64,000 nt of DNA from Membranipora membranacea (GCA_914767715.1 OU612067.1:32708162-32772161); one strand, 5' to 3'; counted from the first letter of the stretch, positions 15,001 through 28,642 are shown. The notes: generated by a model from the letters alone, not told the origin. A program made the numbers and translations.

Positions 15001-18000
15001 GGTACGGTTCTGAAAATAGGTTTCCGTTGTCGTAATATGCAGACTAATATTCAATACAGATAACTATCCTATCCTTTGTAGTTGTAGAACAAAGCGTTAC
15101 TATAATGACATACAGTGATATTTATTTTTTGATACTAGGTAAAGAGAGACAGATATACCCATCTGATCCTCGAGGGTTCATACCTAACTCGGTGCTTGTT
15201 AGACTTCTCTTCCCTGAAGACGATAAGCATGACAAAGCCGAGGATACATGGCGACCACCCCGACTGACCGACTCTCAGCTGGCGGAAATCGGCCAAACCA
15301 GGGTAAATATCCATTATCGTATAATTAGGCTTGAATTGTCATTGAATTGTGCTGTCTGTCACAATCAAGATCTAATTTTTAGTTGCTGTAATTATATATT
15401 TGCACATTGATTGGAACTCCTTCTCAGTCTATGTATAAGCCATGAATACCAGTCCATTGTTTGTTATTGATGTTTTGTGATATGGTGTTATTACCGTATG
15501 TTTTGGTTGTCCATTGTCCAATTTGGGGTTGACTCAACTTTAGGAACAGCAGGATATGGTAAAATGAGCACTTCTTCCTAATAACAAACCTTATGTAATT
15601 GTATATATATGTATATATGTGTGTAAGTCTTTAGCCATAATTGTGTTGCGAATTATGAGTTTGTTCCTTACAATGAGGCTTACCTTGTATGTGCTCCCCG
15701 GGTACTGTCGGTCGTTATACAGCTCTACAAAGTATCTCTTCTGCCCGATTCTTCTTCCAATGAAGTACATTATTACTGAGAATGATGCTATATCTAATCT
15801 TGTCCTTCATGGTATTTAATTTCTAAATGAATTGTTTAGAGGAAAACTGAGCGCATAGCTCGTTATGTTCACAACTGGAGAGAACTATTACTAGTTCGTC
15901 CTGACCTGGTAACCTTTCTTCTTATCTCTATCACTTCTGAATGGCGCACTGAATACGATGAACTGCATATTATTATCTGTTTTATATGACTTCTCACCCC
16001 AGCTGAATGATGCACAATCTGGGCCTCATGACGCTCTGTTATCATGTGACAAAATATCATTACCCCTAGACCAATCAACATTAAGTATAACATGACATAA
16101 CGTAATGGCTGCATGACCTATATAAATGATTTGAAAATGATTCAACAAGAAATTCCTAACCAGTCTGAGTTCTTTCCTAACCAGTCTGAGTTCTTTGTCG
16201 AGTCACATTACATAACACGCAATGAGGTTCGGATAAAGAGCATCAGTCCCAATCTCTTAAACTTAAATCACATTTTTATTTACAGGATTCTGATTGGCTT
16301 ATCATTATTATACTTCTCCTTCGTTTTCTCCAACTTCTCGTTTTCAGCTGACAATTTTTACAAGTTTTAAAACTTCTACCAGATAATTTTCTATTATTTA
16401 AAAGCGCTTGGACTGAAATCAGGGGCTGGCATTGCTCGGTTGTCCGCATAGGATCAACGGGTATTACTGCACAAATTAATTGCCGCAAAGCAGATTCAAC
16501 CGTTAGTTCACCATTTTGTAACCTTTGATCTGATGAACCAGCTATTGCATACATTTCAGGGTCCAAAGACAGTCGCAGATCTCGCAGAGGAAAAAGCTCT
16601 GGCTGCATTCCAAGCTGAGGTGATTGCAGTCATATTCTGACTAGCACGTGTGATTTGATATTGTTAATAAACACGGCTTCTGTCGCAGGGTGTGTCGATT
16701 TGCTCCTCCTAATAAGACCCATTCACCTTTTATCAGTTTTATCTCAGTTCAAACATATTGTTCAAGGCCAAACAACATAAATTTATTGAACTGATTACAA
16801 ATAATGACATGAACCACAACTCAACATAAAAACTCATTGACGAGGAGAATCATCCCACATATAATATTTCCATTCTAAAAGACTTGCTCATTGAATAAGA
16901 TGAATGTTTGACCTGAGAACAGAGTGCTTGTTTGTGCGACATACCTCCATTAATGCACGGCTGATTGTGTTTTATATACACAGTTGACTCCCCCGTGTTG
17001 ACTCCCCCGTGTGGCTATGATTTACCTGATTTGTTTAGAGTGAGATGAGTTGTGATTCCTGTGACAGCTTCTCCTTTAATCCTACCAACCTTATTCTCCA
17101 GGTATCTTTCCTTTTTAGAAGCCAACAGAGCAGGACATTTTGAAAGCCGTCCTTTTTATTGCAGCTGATCTATGGATTTCATATCTTCACACCTCTTTCC
17201 AATGACATCCAGGAGTTCTAGAGTCTCTGCAATTCGTTTTTAGCCAACAGCAGGTTATGCGTGTTAGGAAAGTTTTCATGTTTCACTCCGCCAACAGACT
17301 GTATAGATTGTTCTCTACCCTTTAAACCTACAGATTGATTTAGATCTTGAAGAAGATTACAGCAGTGAGAGCGAAGATTTCTCCTTCTCCACATACTCTT
17401 CTCACCCAAGGGACTCTTACTCACCCTATCACTCCGCTGTAGACCAGCGTGGTGTACCTAACGTTACTACCTATCTATCACTTATACCTGATCTCACTAA
17501 CAGTATCTGCCTCCCCGCAAAAAGCAGCTCCTATTACCTAGATGACAGTGTGGGGGACAGCGAGGACGGCTCACAGTCACACCGTCACAGCGTACGGATC
17601 ACCAAACATAGAACAGATCTCCTCAAACAAGGCTTACTGCAGAGATATGGCAGTAAACCAACTGAACAATGGAGAAAGCAAGTCACTCTACCAAAGCTCA
17701 AGCTAGCAGAGGTCACTCAGGGTTTTAATTAGGTGGTTCTGTGACTTTACTTGAATGTTCGATTGATTGTTCTATGTTGATGTTGAATGATTCAATGTTC
17801 TTTCTTCTCACCATTTCTCTCAGCCCTACTCTTCTGCATCATCGAGAGGCGCTGTATCTCTCACAAGCGTTCACTCTTCCAGTGGAAGACTGAAGAGACG
17901 AAAGAAAAGCAAGGCTCTGCTAGAGAAGCAGCCTTCTTTGAGAGCGAGACGTGGCGCTATCACCCCCACTGATTTACATGATGCTAACCCGGCTGGCGGC

Positions 18001-21000
18001 AGTGAAACAATGATTTTATACTATGATAGCAGAAATCTGGTACCACAAGCTTCAAAATTATCAATCATTATTATTCACAAAGCTCAATGCTATCGCCTAT
18101 GATCTTTTCACTCCAAATTCAAAGCTCCAATCATGAATTCACTCACCTGTCTTTGAAACTTTCATAGTTGAATAGTAATATATCATTCATTTCGGATGCT
18201 GAGATTTTGCTAACATTGGCAGATGCTCAAGTTTCTCTGGAACCATCCAACCATACTGCTGTTATCTGTTGAACTCTCATTTCTGCTGATGCACTGTATT
18301 GTTTGCATGGCCTTATTTTCAGGAGCAATATTACGGATTTGTGTACCCTCCATTAAAGTTTTCTTAGACAAGAATTTATAACTTTTTTACTCTGAATGTT
18401 GTGAATCTATAACATAGTTTAACTGGATAGATGGCTCTGTTTTTCTCAATAGTAGCCTATAGCTCACTCTGTATCACTGATTAAACTAACTGGAAAACAT
18501 TAAAAATATATCACAGACAAAACTCCATTATGTAAAGGTTTTAGGATAATTTCACTGTGATTTTGAAATTTCCTGCCCTCATTTCTGTTATAGGCCTACC
18601 AATCACATCACATTAACAAATGCTTCTAACATTTTCCAAGTTTGATTTCAATATGATTTAGCTTCGTATTAGGACCCCCGAATAGCTTGAAGAATTTGAC
18701 TTTATTGCAAAGGTTGTTTTTATTAACCTGATGATATCAAAATTATCGTAAAAATATGGATGCTCAAAATTTTGTCAACAATATTGATACAGAGGCTTTT
18801 CTTTCATGGATAATAAGTAAGCTTTCTTAAGTGTTAGAGAAAATTACATAATTGAGACTAACTTGTGTCGTAATACACTATTACAGAGAGAGAACACCGC
18901 AGCCGAGAGAGTGATTATCATGTCAGATGAGGAGGAGGGAGCTAACGATGCTCTACTCAAGAAAGCCTCGTCTCAGATGAAAACTAAAAAGAAAAAGAAG
19001 AAAGGAAAAGTATGAAGTTGTAAAATTATTGCGCAACTGCTGCAAGAACTCTAGAGTGAAACCTAATGCAGTTGTGAACCACAAAGAGCAAGAGCATTGC
19101 AAGGCCTTGCAAGAGTCTTGATACTCTTGAGACTGCCTTCTGCGATTGGGCACCAGGCTTTATAATCTGTCTGAGTTTTATTTCTGCTTATTTTCCAGTG
19201 TCATACACAAATATTGATCGGTTGACGTTTATTTTATCGGTAACATTTTATAATTCACAGGTATCCTTTGGTATGGCAGACGATGATGTCAAGGGTTCGT
19301 CACCTGAACCAAAGAAGTCTGTGTCTTTTAACAACCCGAATCAGGCCGCTGCCTCCACCAACTCATTCCTGAACAAGATCGGCAGTATCCTCACCCGAGA
19401 GCCTACACCACCGGTATGTGTTAGTTTAGGTAATAGTTTCGCTCTAAGTGCACCCTAATAATATGATCTCTAAAGTTGTCCAAATGCACAACCGACCATA
19501 CAGCTGAATTTGGTATTGTGGTTGAAATGGCTCCATTTTACTGAATCAAATCCACTATGATTCGAGAGACCAATGGTATTATGATGTGATAATTGGATAT
19601 TGAGTTTTGTGCACTGGTAAGGATATCATTTTTATACTTTAACATCTTTTAGGATTTTTTTCTTGCCTTCTATCCAACAATCACTTTTATGGTCATTGCA
19701 CAGTCTACGTGACTTTTCCACCAAGTGATTGTGTGCTCCTATTATTTAGTCAGTGCTTTTTACTCATATCCTTTGGCCTAGAAAGTACTCATACTCTGTA
19801 TCATTTTATCTAATCCAATCAGAATGCTTATATTAATAGCCTGAGAACCTAACACCAATCGGCACGACACCCTATAGTGATGATGAGGTAACTTTTGTAC
19901 CTGCATGCATGCTCCTTTTCTCCTGGCTTGAATAGATGTGTATCCTATACTAAAATGTTTCCCCATGCATCCTGCATATTTAAGAATGAACTTTTGGCTT
20001 TACCTGTCTTCATTGAGAATCCTTGGCCACAAAAGTGGGCTGCTATCTCCTCAGTACACAGGTCATAGCAGACTAACAGTTATAGGCTCTTTGAGTTCCG
20101 AATCAATATGTTGTCTTTGAGGATGGTATTTTGCCGTTCAACAAATCGTGATGACTCAAACTTGGACTGGTAATTGTTAAGTTCCCTTTGATTGGCAAAT
20201 TAAGAAGCAAATTTGGCCATTTTTTAAAGCAGTTGGTGTTTTAGACTTACACTATGCTTAGATATTGTGTTACTTGTAAAGCACAGAATCAATCTGTGTT
20301 ATGCTAGATGCTCTGGTAGTTTTGTACTTTTCTATGGATGCTTTGCTGTGTGTCTTCCGGGTGGTTCGCTTGTAAAAAAGGTAGTAGCTTTTACTGCCAG
20401 ACCAATTTTATAAGTTTGCAGATGTGTATTTACTTCGTACAAATGCCCGCCAGAGAATTCATTGCGATGACTCACATTGTGCAGTGAGTGTGCTGGGACA
20501 TGGAAGTTGTTTTTCTCACTCACTGAATGTTTGCAATTATTTTTCGCAAGATTAATATGAATTTTCTTGAAAGAACCTTTTTCCATCTCTCATCTCCCTA
20601 TGTCGGTGTCTGTGCTCTTGAGCCACCAACTGAAGCTCCTTCTTTAGTTTCTGGCTGAGACATCCCTTCTCATACCTAACCTCAACTCTAACAACTCTAA
20701 CAACACTCACCTTTCATCTGTTCAACATCTAACACCAGCTTCATGTGTCTCTGTTCTTTCATCCTTTCTGGAAAATGTCTTACACCTCTTGGCCCTACTA
20801 TTTTCAAATGATGCAGACACAATGCAATGTGCAAAATGCCGAGAAGCAAGCGCCAGATGATCGCACATAAGTATTTTGTTTTCAACTTTTGCCCCATGTA
20901 CAATCTTTCATCAATCGTCTTAATTGCTGTTCAGGTTCCTTCCTCTCAGACCAGACCTATCCATGTTTACCCTGGGAGAAAGGCAGAGCGTGGATACTCT

Positions 21001-24000
21001 TCTACCTCAAACACTGACGTCACGTCATACTCCTCCACATCCAGCTTTGCCTCAATCAGGCAATCTACTGGTGCCCGATCGCAGCTCCTTCCTCCTATCT
21101 CATCCAGACCAGATATCCCATACCCATCACATGCACCAGTACGAGACACTTCTTCTATCTTCTCTCCACCTAAATCTCTCATTCAGCGATCCCCGGTCTC
21201 TCTTTATCTAACACCAAGTGGTACTCCTGTCAATACCATCCAGGAAATTCTAGAGTTTGCAGATCAGCACACAAGGAACCTAAATCATCCGCTTTCATCC
21301 TTTGAACCTGTTCGGAAGAAAAGAGAACCTCTTTCTGCTGAAGAACAAGATTTAGACTTCATATCTCCCCCGATGGCATTCCAACAAAGAGAGCAGACCC
21401 ATACCTCTTCATATCTGTATGAACGTCAGGATGTCAAGTCTACATCCCTTCAGGCTAGTCCCCCTATCGACGCCCGAAAGAGATCTCAGTATCAAGCTAC
21501 AGTGTTGACAGCTAGTCCTGGCAAGCAACCCGCCCGTACCACCATTGTCAGTACCAAAGCTAAGGCTCCACAAGAATCCAGAGCTGTTACATTTGACATA
21601 CCTTCTGCAGACACAGCGGGTCAGGGTCAGGTTACCGTAGCCTTTGACCCGCTAGGATCACACAGGGCAGGTCACCTATTGTCTGAGGATAACCAGAGGT
21701 CACCAATAGCCACCTCTGAAGCTGCTGCCAGGCAAGCTACCTTACAACAGCAGCATAGAGAAAGGTTGGGGCTGTCTTCAACCCATCCCCAAAATGTTAG
21801 ATATCAGGTTATCCCAAATGATAACTACCACAGACAGCCGATTGTTGAGCCGAAGATAGCTGCCAAACGAGGAGGTCGCCAGCAGCATCAACATGCTGTT
21901 GGATCAGAAATGACAGATTCCCTACAGAGACCTGAAAGTGTGGATGCAGATGTCTATGGTGGGGCACGCGGTGCTGCTGCTTCAGACGTGTACAGGAGGC
22001 AGTTTGAGAAAGCTGAACCCTACAGAAGAGAGATGTTAGATATGTACAGAAGGAAAGGAGCCAAGCAGATAAAGGAGCCGGTGCCGACCCGACTCCTCAG
22101 TCCCTATGATTTAAACTCTAAAACTCAAATATTCAATACACCAATGTCAAGCATGGCAAGCACTCTGTACTCTGAAACTCTTAAAGCTAATCTTCAGGTA
22201 TATCTTCAAACTCATCATCTCTAAAAGCTTTATTCATTCATTTCATCTCATTCTTCTTCATTATCATGATCTTCTTCATTGTCATCTCCATAAGTATTGT
22301 CAGCTTCAGTATCATTTTCGTTCACCTCTTCATCACAATATCTCCAACACCGTAACCTTCACAAACCCCTTATATCTGTATGTAGCAGTTATTGTTGGCG
22401 CACTGCACCACACATCTGTTAGAGGGCCTGGAAATTTAACTGTCCTAGTAGTGCTCATCCAGACTCCTCGGGCCACCTCTGAGCATGCTGACTCTTACTT
22501 TTTGACCACCAAAGCCGCATTCGGAGGAAGCTCCTTGCTGATTACGCTGATGATCTAGCTCAATTTTCACCATTATTATTCCATGTGGGCCCAGACGCCG
22601 GGCAAACTGTCAGCATCACTTATAATGCATAACCTTATGAGCAGTAGGCTTGCTAGGTGCTAGAATAGAAAACAATTAGAATCTTGCACCCATCCATCAC
22701 GTATATGTACTAAGTAGATTCCAGCATGTGCATGTATCCTTTACTCTGACATGTTTTAGCCTCCTAGAGAGCCGACACCTCCTCCCCCAGCTCCAGTTAA
22801 AAAGCAACCAGCTAGACCCAGTAAACCGATAGTGAAGCTTGTATCCTCGGTGAGTTACTGTCATATATTTTGACCAAAGAATTCAGAATGCACCAGTGAC
22901 TGAGGCATGATATGTATTCAGCTAGGTTCATACATACAGATTATTTCAATATTATATAGCTAGTTACACCAGACTATTCAGATTCCAGATTTATTTTTTT
23001 CAGACAATTTGCAGCTGATGGTCTAATATCATTGGTGGATAATACAATTATTCATGACATATACCATAATGGTGTAGAATGTGAGCGATAGCAGTGTTGA
23101 TAGTTTCGATCTAGATTAGTAGATAATTGAATTTTCAACCACCTTGCAGATCATACACATATTTTGGTACTTGCCTTTACAGCTTGAACAAAAGTTTCAG
23201 CCCATGATATATTTTACTATTTGTTCCGACAGTTTGGGCTTTTCCAAGCCTCATGGGCTTAAGTTTTTGGTAAAGCTCTGTTCTGATGATAATCGATTAT
23301 TTGTTTTCTGATAAGCCAACAGGGGAAGAGGTAAAACCCATACCCAGGCTTCGTTGTAAGACTTGTTGTTTCAACTCATTGCCTTTTTTTAGACTAATGA
23401 GTTGTTTGCCCCTGACTACCACACATTTTCACCAGATGACATCACATGATTTTTCTGCAGCTCACCCCAAACACCTATTTTATAGAGAAAATGAACTGCA
23501 AAAGAATCATGCAAAGACAACCCCAAACGATCTTTTCCTGATTGACATGCGTGTTTCATTGCACACCATTCGAACCGCTTTCTTGTTGTACATGCTAAAA
23601 ATACCTCTGAATTGTATAATATTACAGTATGGCCTTATGGTAGGTGTTATGTGTGCATAAGTATATAAGTTTATCGGAAGCAACTTGTTTCAGTTTCTGG
23701 AATGTCACGTCTTTTCAGGAATGTCCACACTCACCACATGCTGCTGAATGAGCTTTTTCTGTTGATATCGATTTTAATTTTGAAGATTAAAAGAAAAGAA
23801 TTTGGAGCAGCCTATCAAATAATGAGATCATCGACGCTGTTCCCCACATTTTCTCTGTTTCAACAAAATCACCTGTGATGTATTCTCCTGGCTGTTGAGA
23901 GTGTTACAACTATGATTTATCAATGTGTGTTTTCTGATATACACAACATAATGTTTGTTATTCTGTGACTGCTTCTAGGGACCTCCACCGAAGCCACCGC

Positions 24001-27000
24001 CGAAGCCGAAGACACCTACACCACCCCCTAAGGAGCCCACACCCAGCCCCACCCCTCCACCACCCCCTCCCACACCACTGCCTGAGTTTGTCTCACAGTT
24101 CATGGGAGAGAACTGGTTCTCTCAGTACTTTCCGAGCTGCTCTTCTTATGTGAGTATTTATCTCATATCTCTATCTTTTGAATGACGTTGCGTCACTGTT
24201 AAATCAATGCAATTTTGCAATTACATTCGGCCAGAAATTTTACATTAGTTGCCCATTTTGTTTTCATTGACATGACTGAGTTAGCTAGGTGAAATATGAT
24301 ACATTACTTGGTTTACATGAGTCAAGTTATTTATCAGTTTTGTATCGATTACAGACATTCCCTAAACCATGGACAGTGGAGCATTTCATATCTCAACTTC
24401 TCAGATTCCTCAAGATGGCCGACTACCCAAACAAGGTCAACATTGCTACTGCTATTAGAAAACTTTACCACAATGAAGGTAAATACAAGGGGTCTATTTA
24501 TGTCACTGCAATCTCCCAGTATTCTTATCTAAAGCTGTAAGTGATCTACAGTGGTGATTCTGAATCCGTGACAAGCTCAATTATTCTTAAAGTGATGGGT
24601 AGAGAGCGAGAAACTCCAACTTTGGGCAAAACTTGATTTATTAAGCGGTTGATAGTCATATTTGAATATTCTTATGAATTGTTACAGCTGAACGCAAGAA
24701 GAGTACACTTGGTTTGTATTATCTTGTTCATTAGTTAAGCTCCAGTTCAGTTACCTTCTGCTAAGCAAAGCCTTACCTAATGTCTCATCTTAACTCCTTA
24801 TATTTGTCCGTCCGTCAGCTTAAATTTATTGTCGTACACAACCGACATACGTCCTGTTATCTTAATAATCTGTCATGCTGATCAAGTAGTTTCCTGTGAT
24901 TCAATATTGCTTCAAAAGATACCCTATGACACCTTTAACTCCTAGCGACAGCCATCTTACATGATGACACAATAAGGAATGATGAGACCAATCCCACAAT
25001 GCAACTGTAATCTGAAATTCCCAGAAAAAGATTTAGCCTCAATATGTTATCACTTCTCTGACCTCCTTGAAATCTAGAATGTTGCATTGTGAGATACTCA
25101 TGTTAACATGCCCCATTAGGCTGTTCCTCTATCCCTTAGAATTCTATCAGATTGTTGATCACTCTTTTAGCTGTTACCTCTGAATATCAAGGTTTTTTTT
25201 AATTATTTCTTCTTGAATCAACCTCCAATCTCTCTGCTAGTGAAGTATATTTTTTTTCAAATTCAATATTCTCTCATCTGAATTCCAAATCGATTTTGAC
25301 ATCAACTCAAATGATAATACAGTATACTGATGAATGATAATACAATATACTGATGAATGATACTGACAACCTGTTAGAGAGAATGATTAAATGATTGACA
25401 GTCTGTAAGAATTCACAAAGTACTAATTGTAGGAATTTCTCTCTATTGCAAAGTTAATTGTGACCTAAGATAATTTTACTTTGAGAATTTAAGAGTTGAA
25501 AATTTTGGTTCTGATTTCACTCATGAGCTCTCCTAACGCCATGTTTATTCCAGGATTCAGAAATACTAAAGAAGTAATAGATGCCTGCTTAGATGTGCTG
25601 AACCCGCCCATAAATCCGCCCACTTCACTCGACCAATCACAGCTCTCCTGTATAAAACTTCTCATATCTTTGCTTCATGAACTCGGGGTATGTATGTACA
25701 TATGAATCATACTATATTGGTTATGTAGTGGGAGTGCCAGCTAAAACACAAGCTGGTGCACCAATTATAATGGCGATGGTTTATTTTAATGGCTATTTTA
25801 TAATTTTGTGCTTAGTCAGGGTCATCAAAATGAAAGGCTATATCACTCGGAATGCTTAATGATCCTTTTTAAGAAATTGATGTTGACAAGTAGTTGTATT
25901 TATCTATAGCTTGAAAATTTTCATTGTTATGTAGCTTTTTTTGCATCGGTTGAATTCTCTTGAGAAATTAAATCAGCATCAAACAATTTAACTCTCACAA
26001 ATCACCTCCTGTTTTGTAAATTACCTTCTTCCTCTCAGTATTGATAACGAAGCCAAACCAGTCTAACCCGACACCTCCTATTATTACATTGTAGTGTACA
26101 AGTACAGGATTCTACGTGGAGCTGATGTGTCAGTTTATCGACGGAGATCAGACCCTGAGGAGTTTTGTGATGGACATGTTTAATCAGTGCGGACTTGTAG
26201 ACCGTCATCACTTCTTCACTAAAGAGATGGACTCCTGGGATACCTGGGCACTAGAGGGCGCTGATAGGAAGAGTAAAATCGCAACACTCTGTCATACCTG
26301 GCTCGAGAAGTATGTTTGTATGCCAAGAAAGGTTCCTTTTATGTCTAAGAAATGATTTACTATGATTAACTGCAGCATAATATCAGGAGATACCAAATAA
26401 ATTTGGAGCTGAGGTGAACTTCATCATAACTTTATTGGTTATTAATTCTCAGTGGACACTCCAGTAATACTTATAAGCTGTACTCTAATACTGATGGTCT
26501 CTGAGTTAAGAAAAAAACTAATTAGTATATACTTAATTTGTTATGCTCATTTCCTCATTCCAATTACCTTTGTTGTTAACTAGGCTAGTGAACCTTTGTG
26601 CTGTAAAGAGGTTGGTTAACCAAATGACAGTCCTAAGATTTTCATACCATGGGTTCAGTTCTGAAATGTATAAAACTAAAATATCTATCAGTACACGTTA
26701 TTACTTTGTTACAGATGGATGGCTAAGTTTAAAGCTCACCTAAGAGAAGGTATAGATATGCTAAAGAGAGGACAAGCTATCCACACTAGGGTCGGAGGTC
26801 GCGGTGCTGCTGCTGCCAAAAAGAAGCCTGGTGCTGACAAGAAGTCGTACACAGGTGAGGAACAAACAGACAGGTTGTAATCAAGAGCTGTGAATAGTTA
26901 GATGTACGGCTCTATCAGAGTTGTTGGGTGAAAATATGTGCAATTATATGTCAGTATTCAAGGCAGAGTGCCGGAAAACTTCATAATCTTATTCATATTT

Positions 27001-28253
27001 AGATTGTGATGTCTGCATTTATTATGTTGCCGACCAAATTTCAACTCTTCACATAACAGTGAGAACCAGAGGTTCTAAAATTTGATCAATACCAAGTAAT
27101 CTTGTTATCAAAATCGCAACATGCTTTGAAATTTAAAGCAGGCAAGATCTCCCAGACCTAAAACATCTAGTTTGATGGCCTACTGTAGCCTAAGTTTTAT
27201 ATTTGTCTATTGACCTATACATCAATGTATTTGGCTCTTTGAATATCTTTTCACCTCCGATTTAAGGCACCTATAGAATACGGTCAAGTTGTTCTCGATT
27301 AGCCAAAGTCATTAAACACTGGTGTTATCGTGAATTGCAAATGGCTAGTTAGCACTAGTAATCTGAGAGCGATACACACATCACCTAGTCTTACTTGTGG
27401 ATTACCTGCGCCAAGTGATTTCTTGCTGTAACTTTTCTTGTTCTTTCTCACAGTAACGTTCAGTGAACCTCCCAGTAACTCAGTTATAGAGAAGGCCACG
27501 TGGATCGAATGTATTAATTATTTCTGTGAGATGGAAGTCGCAAACGAGATGCAGAAACTAAAATCTCAGCAGCAGGCAGAAGAGAAACTAGTAGAGACAA
27601 AGAACACAGTACTAGTACTACCCAAACTACAAATGTGAGTCAAGACCTTGGTAATAATATTATTCTTCTCTTTTGTATAACTTGGAAGTTGTCTGTCCCT
27701 GAATTATCAACCAGTAACTTTGAGCTTGCTTTGAGTTGACATGATAAATATCATAGTGTGTATGGAAAAGTGAATGATGAAGTGTCCTTCCAGATATTAA
27801 AAAAATAACACAAAGACAGAATATACCCTTGTACCTCGACCATCCCTTGTACCCAGATCATCCCTTGTACTCTGACCATCCTTTGTACATTGACATTATA
27901 ATACTCATATTTAATATCTGCTGTGTTACAGTAAGCCAGCTCTGGTCAGGCTGGGTGAGCTTCATACAGGAGCTACAAACTGTCGAGCTGAGCGGGAGAC
28001 ACAACTCAACACGCAGGATCTCCGCAGATACAGTAAAAACGCTAACGGAGAGTGGGCCCTACCTCCCGGACAGCTACATGGCTTTGTTCCATTTATAAAA
28101 CAGCCGATAAGTCGGGTTTATATGAACCCGTTCCCTAGCAGGATAGATAAATATGATCAGTATCAGCAGGAACCCATACTAATAACTTTGAAGACTTCTC
28201 CCAAGTATTTTATACATGATGAATCTTATCCCGTCCCTGAAGCTGTCATGTAA
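17..28253 (+). CDS. Giant WD40-repeat protein, WDR97/WDR87-like (5' partial, 32 exons in window)
   Basis: Spliced by eye from GT-AG sites: 32 exons keep one frame to a TAA at 28251-28253, 7,587 nt in all (2,528 residues). The first exon either starts at 17 after a TTGCAG acceptor or runs in from outside the window, so the N-terminus is missing. Order: WD40 repeats (exons at 17-11200), a charged segment, a long Ser/Pro-rich presumably disordered linker, then a proline-rich stretch and a conserved C-terminal domain. The organisation and C-terminal motifs remind me of vertebrate WDR97/WDR87, ciliary or sperm-associated proteins, but this product is larger than the roughly 1,600 aa I recall for human WDR97. 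A minus-strand caspase gene sits in the 2638-7332 intron. I found no AATAAA in the first several hundred bases after the stop. Confidence is high that this is one coding gene and moderate on the family name. A split into two genes within the phase-0 exons of the linker cannot be excluded. Confidence 0.75.
3438..6675 (-). CDS. Ankyrin-repeat caspase, complete, nested in an intron of the WD40 gene
   Basis: Three exons on the minus strand: 6675-5037, 4572-4148 and 3854-3438, with clean donors (GTATGT, GTAAGT) and acceptors; 2,481 nt, 826 aa. Residues about 60-400 hold roughly eight ankyrin-like repeats (TALHYAV, TVFHVAA, TALHYAAM, ETPLHLAARNG and others). The C-terminal third is a caspase domain: the RNG Arg that helps form the Asp pocket, catalytic His655 in the MCHGYRG motif, catalytic Cys695 in QACQAEG, and a later AYRG Arg matching the caspase SWR position. 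The linker between large and small subunit contains Asp residues that could be processing sites. No CARD or death domain was seen; the ankyrin block takes the place of a prodomain. It should act as an Asp-specific cysteine protease with ankyrin-mediated partner binding; the partner is unknown. Start chosen at the first in-frame ATG of the ankyrin frame. Confidence 0.85.
5265..5415 (-). repeat. Tandem 78-bp duplication inside the ankyrin-caspase exon
   Basis: Two adjacent copies encode ERLLLTKSSILHLFGKLENS and ERLLLTKSSILPVFGMLEDS, each followed by YTAD. They differ at only a few bases, so the duplication is recent or under conversion. It adds 26 residues between the ankyrin block and the caspase domain without breaking frame. 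Confidence 0.85.
6800..6921. mobile_element. Short inverted-repeat element (MITE-like)
   Basis: About 50-bp imperfect terminal inverted repeats: the left end reads AAGACCGTGGGTGATTCC and the right end is its near complement, GGAATAACCCACAGTCTT, with the GAATTCCATTGGGATTCCCA core mirrored further in. The loop is short. It has no coding capacity and no obvious target-site duplication. It sits about 125 bp upstream of the ankyrin-caspase ATG, where that gene's promoter or 5' UTR would be. Confidence 0.75.
8190..8310 (+). mobile_element. SINE-like body, related to the copy at 59340
   Basis: The segment around CCAGGTGTACTCCTACCTGC matches CCAGGTGTGCTCCGACCTGC at about 59445. The similarity continues through AACTG, TATTTCTCAGTC and an ACTTGC tail, with a GC-rich insertion here that includes GCGGCCGCG. 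It starts directly at the splice donor of the 7989-8189 exon. It looks like a 5'-truncated copy of a tRNA-derived SINE. Confidence 0.55.
9299..9340 (+). CDS. Candidate 42-nt cassette microexon of the WD40 gene
   Basis: A TTTTTAG acceptor precedes 42 nt that are open in the incoming phase (phase 1 in, phase 1 out) and are followed by a GTATGT donor. Inclusion inserts 14 residues (ADCELSNLVISAGH) between the upstream exon ending VVSAGL and the downstream exon starting DNVIKVW, without changing frame. The inserted exon ends in a near copy (VISAGH) of the upstream exon end, and SAGHDNVIKVW is a better WD40 blade motif than SAGLDNVIKVW. It could be constitutive, alternatively spliced or a chance match. 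Confidence 0.5.
11479..22849 (+). other. Linker portion of the giant gene: exon coordinates
   Basis: Exons 11479-11606, 11849-11944, 12260-12412, 12839-14383 (1,545 nt), 14786-14984, 15139-15302, 15840-15908, 16560-16619, 17334-17711, 17824-18039, 18887-19009, 19261-19413, 20935-22197 (1,263 nt) and 22760-22849. After a helical, charged start containing YDRPTVK, the two large exons encode Ser-, Pro-, Gln- and Arg-rich low-complexity sequence with few predicted secondary elements. Lys-rich tracts occur in the 17824 and 18887 exons. The donors after 17711 (GTCACT) and 18039 (GTACCA) are weak, so these two junctions are the least certain; frame continuity is what supports them. Confidence 0.65.
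23979..28253 (+). other. C-terminal domain of the giant gene: exon coordinates
   Basis: Exons 23979-24149, 24355-24478, 25554-25687, 26095-26309, 26715-26854, 27454-27634 and 27932-28253. A proline-rich lead (PPPKPPPKPKTPTPPP) is followed by a compact, mostly helical region containing LPEFVSQFMGENWFSQYFPS and, in the last exon, LVRLGELHTGATNCRAERE and a short basic/aromatic tail ending PEAVM. This part looks conserved rather than disordered and is the best probe for orthology to WDR97. The last exon is open in a different frame from the long shadow frame that overlaps it, and only this frame continues from the phase-2 donor at 27634. Confidence 0.7.
27822..27897 (+). repeat. Intronic 18-bp minisatellite, about four copies
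   Basis: Units of the form CCTTGTACYYNGAYCATC repeat four times in the last intron of the WD40 gene, about 35 bp before the final acceptor. They produce a misleading open frame that is not in phase with the gene. Confidence 0.7.
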
Positions 28254-28642
28254 ATTTTATAAGGTGATCGATGGATGTTTGTCATGGTTATGTTTGGTTT
28301 TTCTGCTCAATTTACTATTGCTCTCATTTTACCGTCACAATCACACACAGTTCACACTCTCCATGTATAAGATATCACAACCAGCCAATGCGTGGGAGAC
28401 TATTCCTTGTGTCATTACTCCAAATTATACTGGGTTTCAGCTTTTTGCGGTGCTTAAAAATTCATGGCACCAAACCCTTACTGTACATAATGGATAAAAT
28501 TCCGTATCTTGTCTGTCTGTCTTGTCTGCAGATCACACATTTCTTTTTGTCAAACTTGTGATAATACTGTGATATAGCAGATCCGTCCATAAAAAATATG
28601 ACTGAAATAATATGGTCTTCATTTATTTGAGTCATTGTCTAT

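Noticed and set aside
27829-28098. Plus-strand frame starting with repeated DHPLYxDHPLY
   Set aside because: Intronic minisatellite running into the last WD40-gene exon in the wrong frame; the phase-correct frame ends at 28253.
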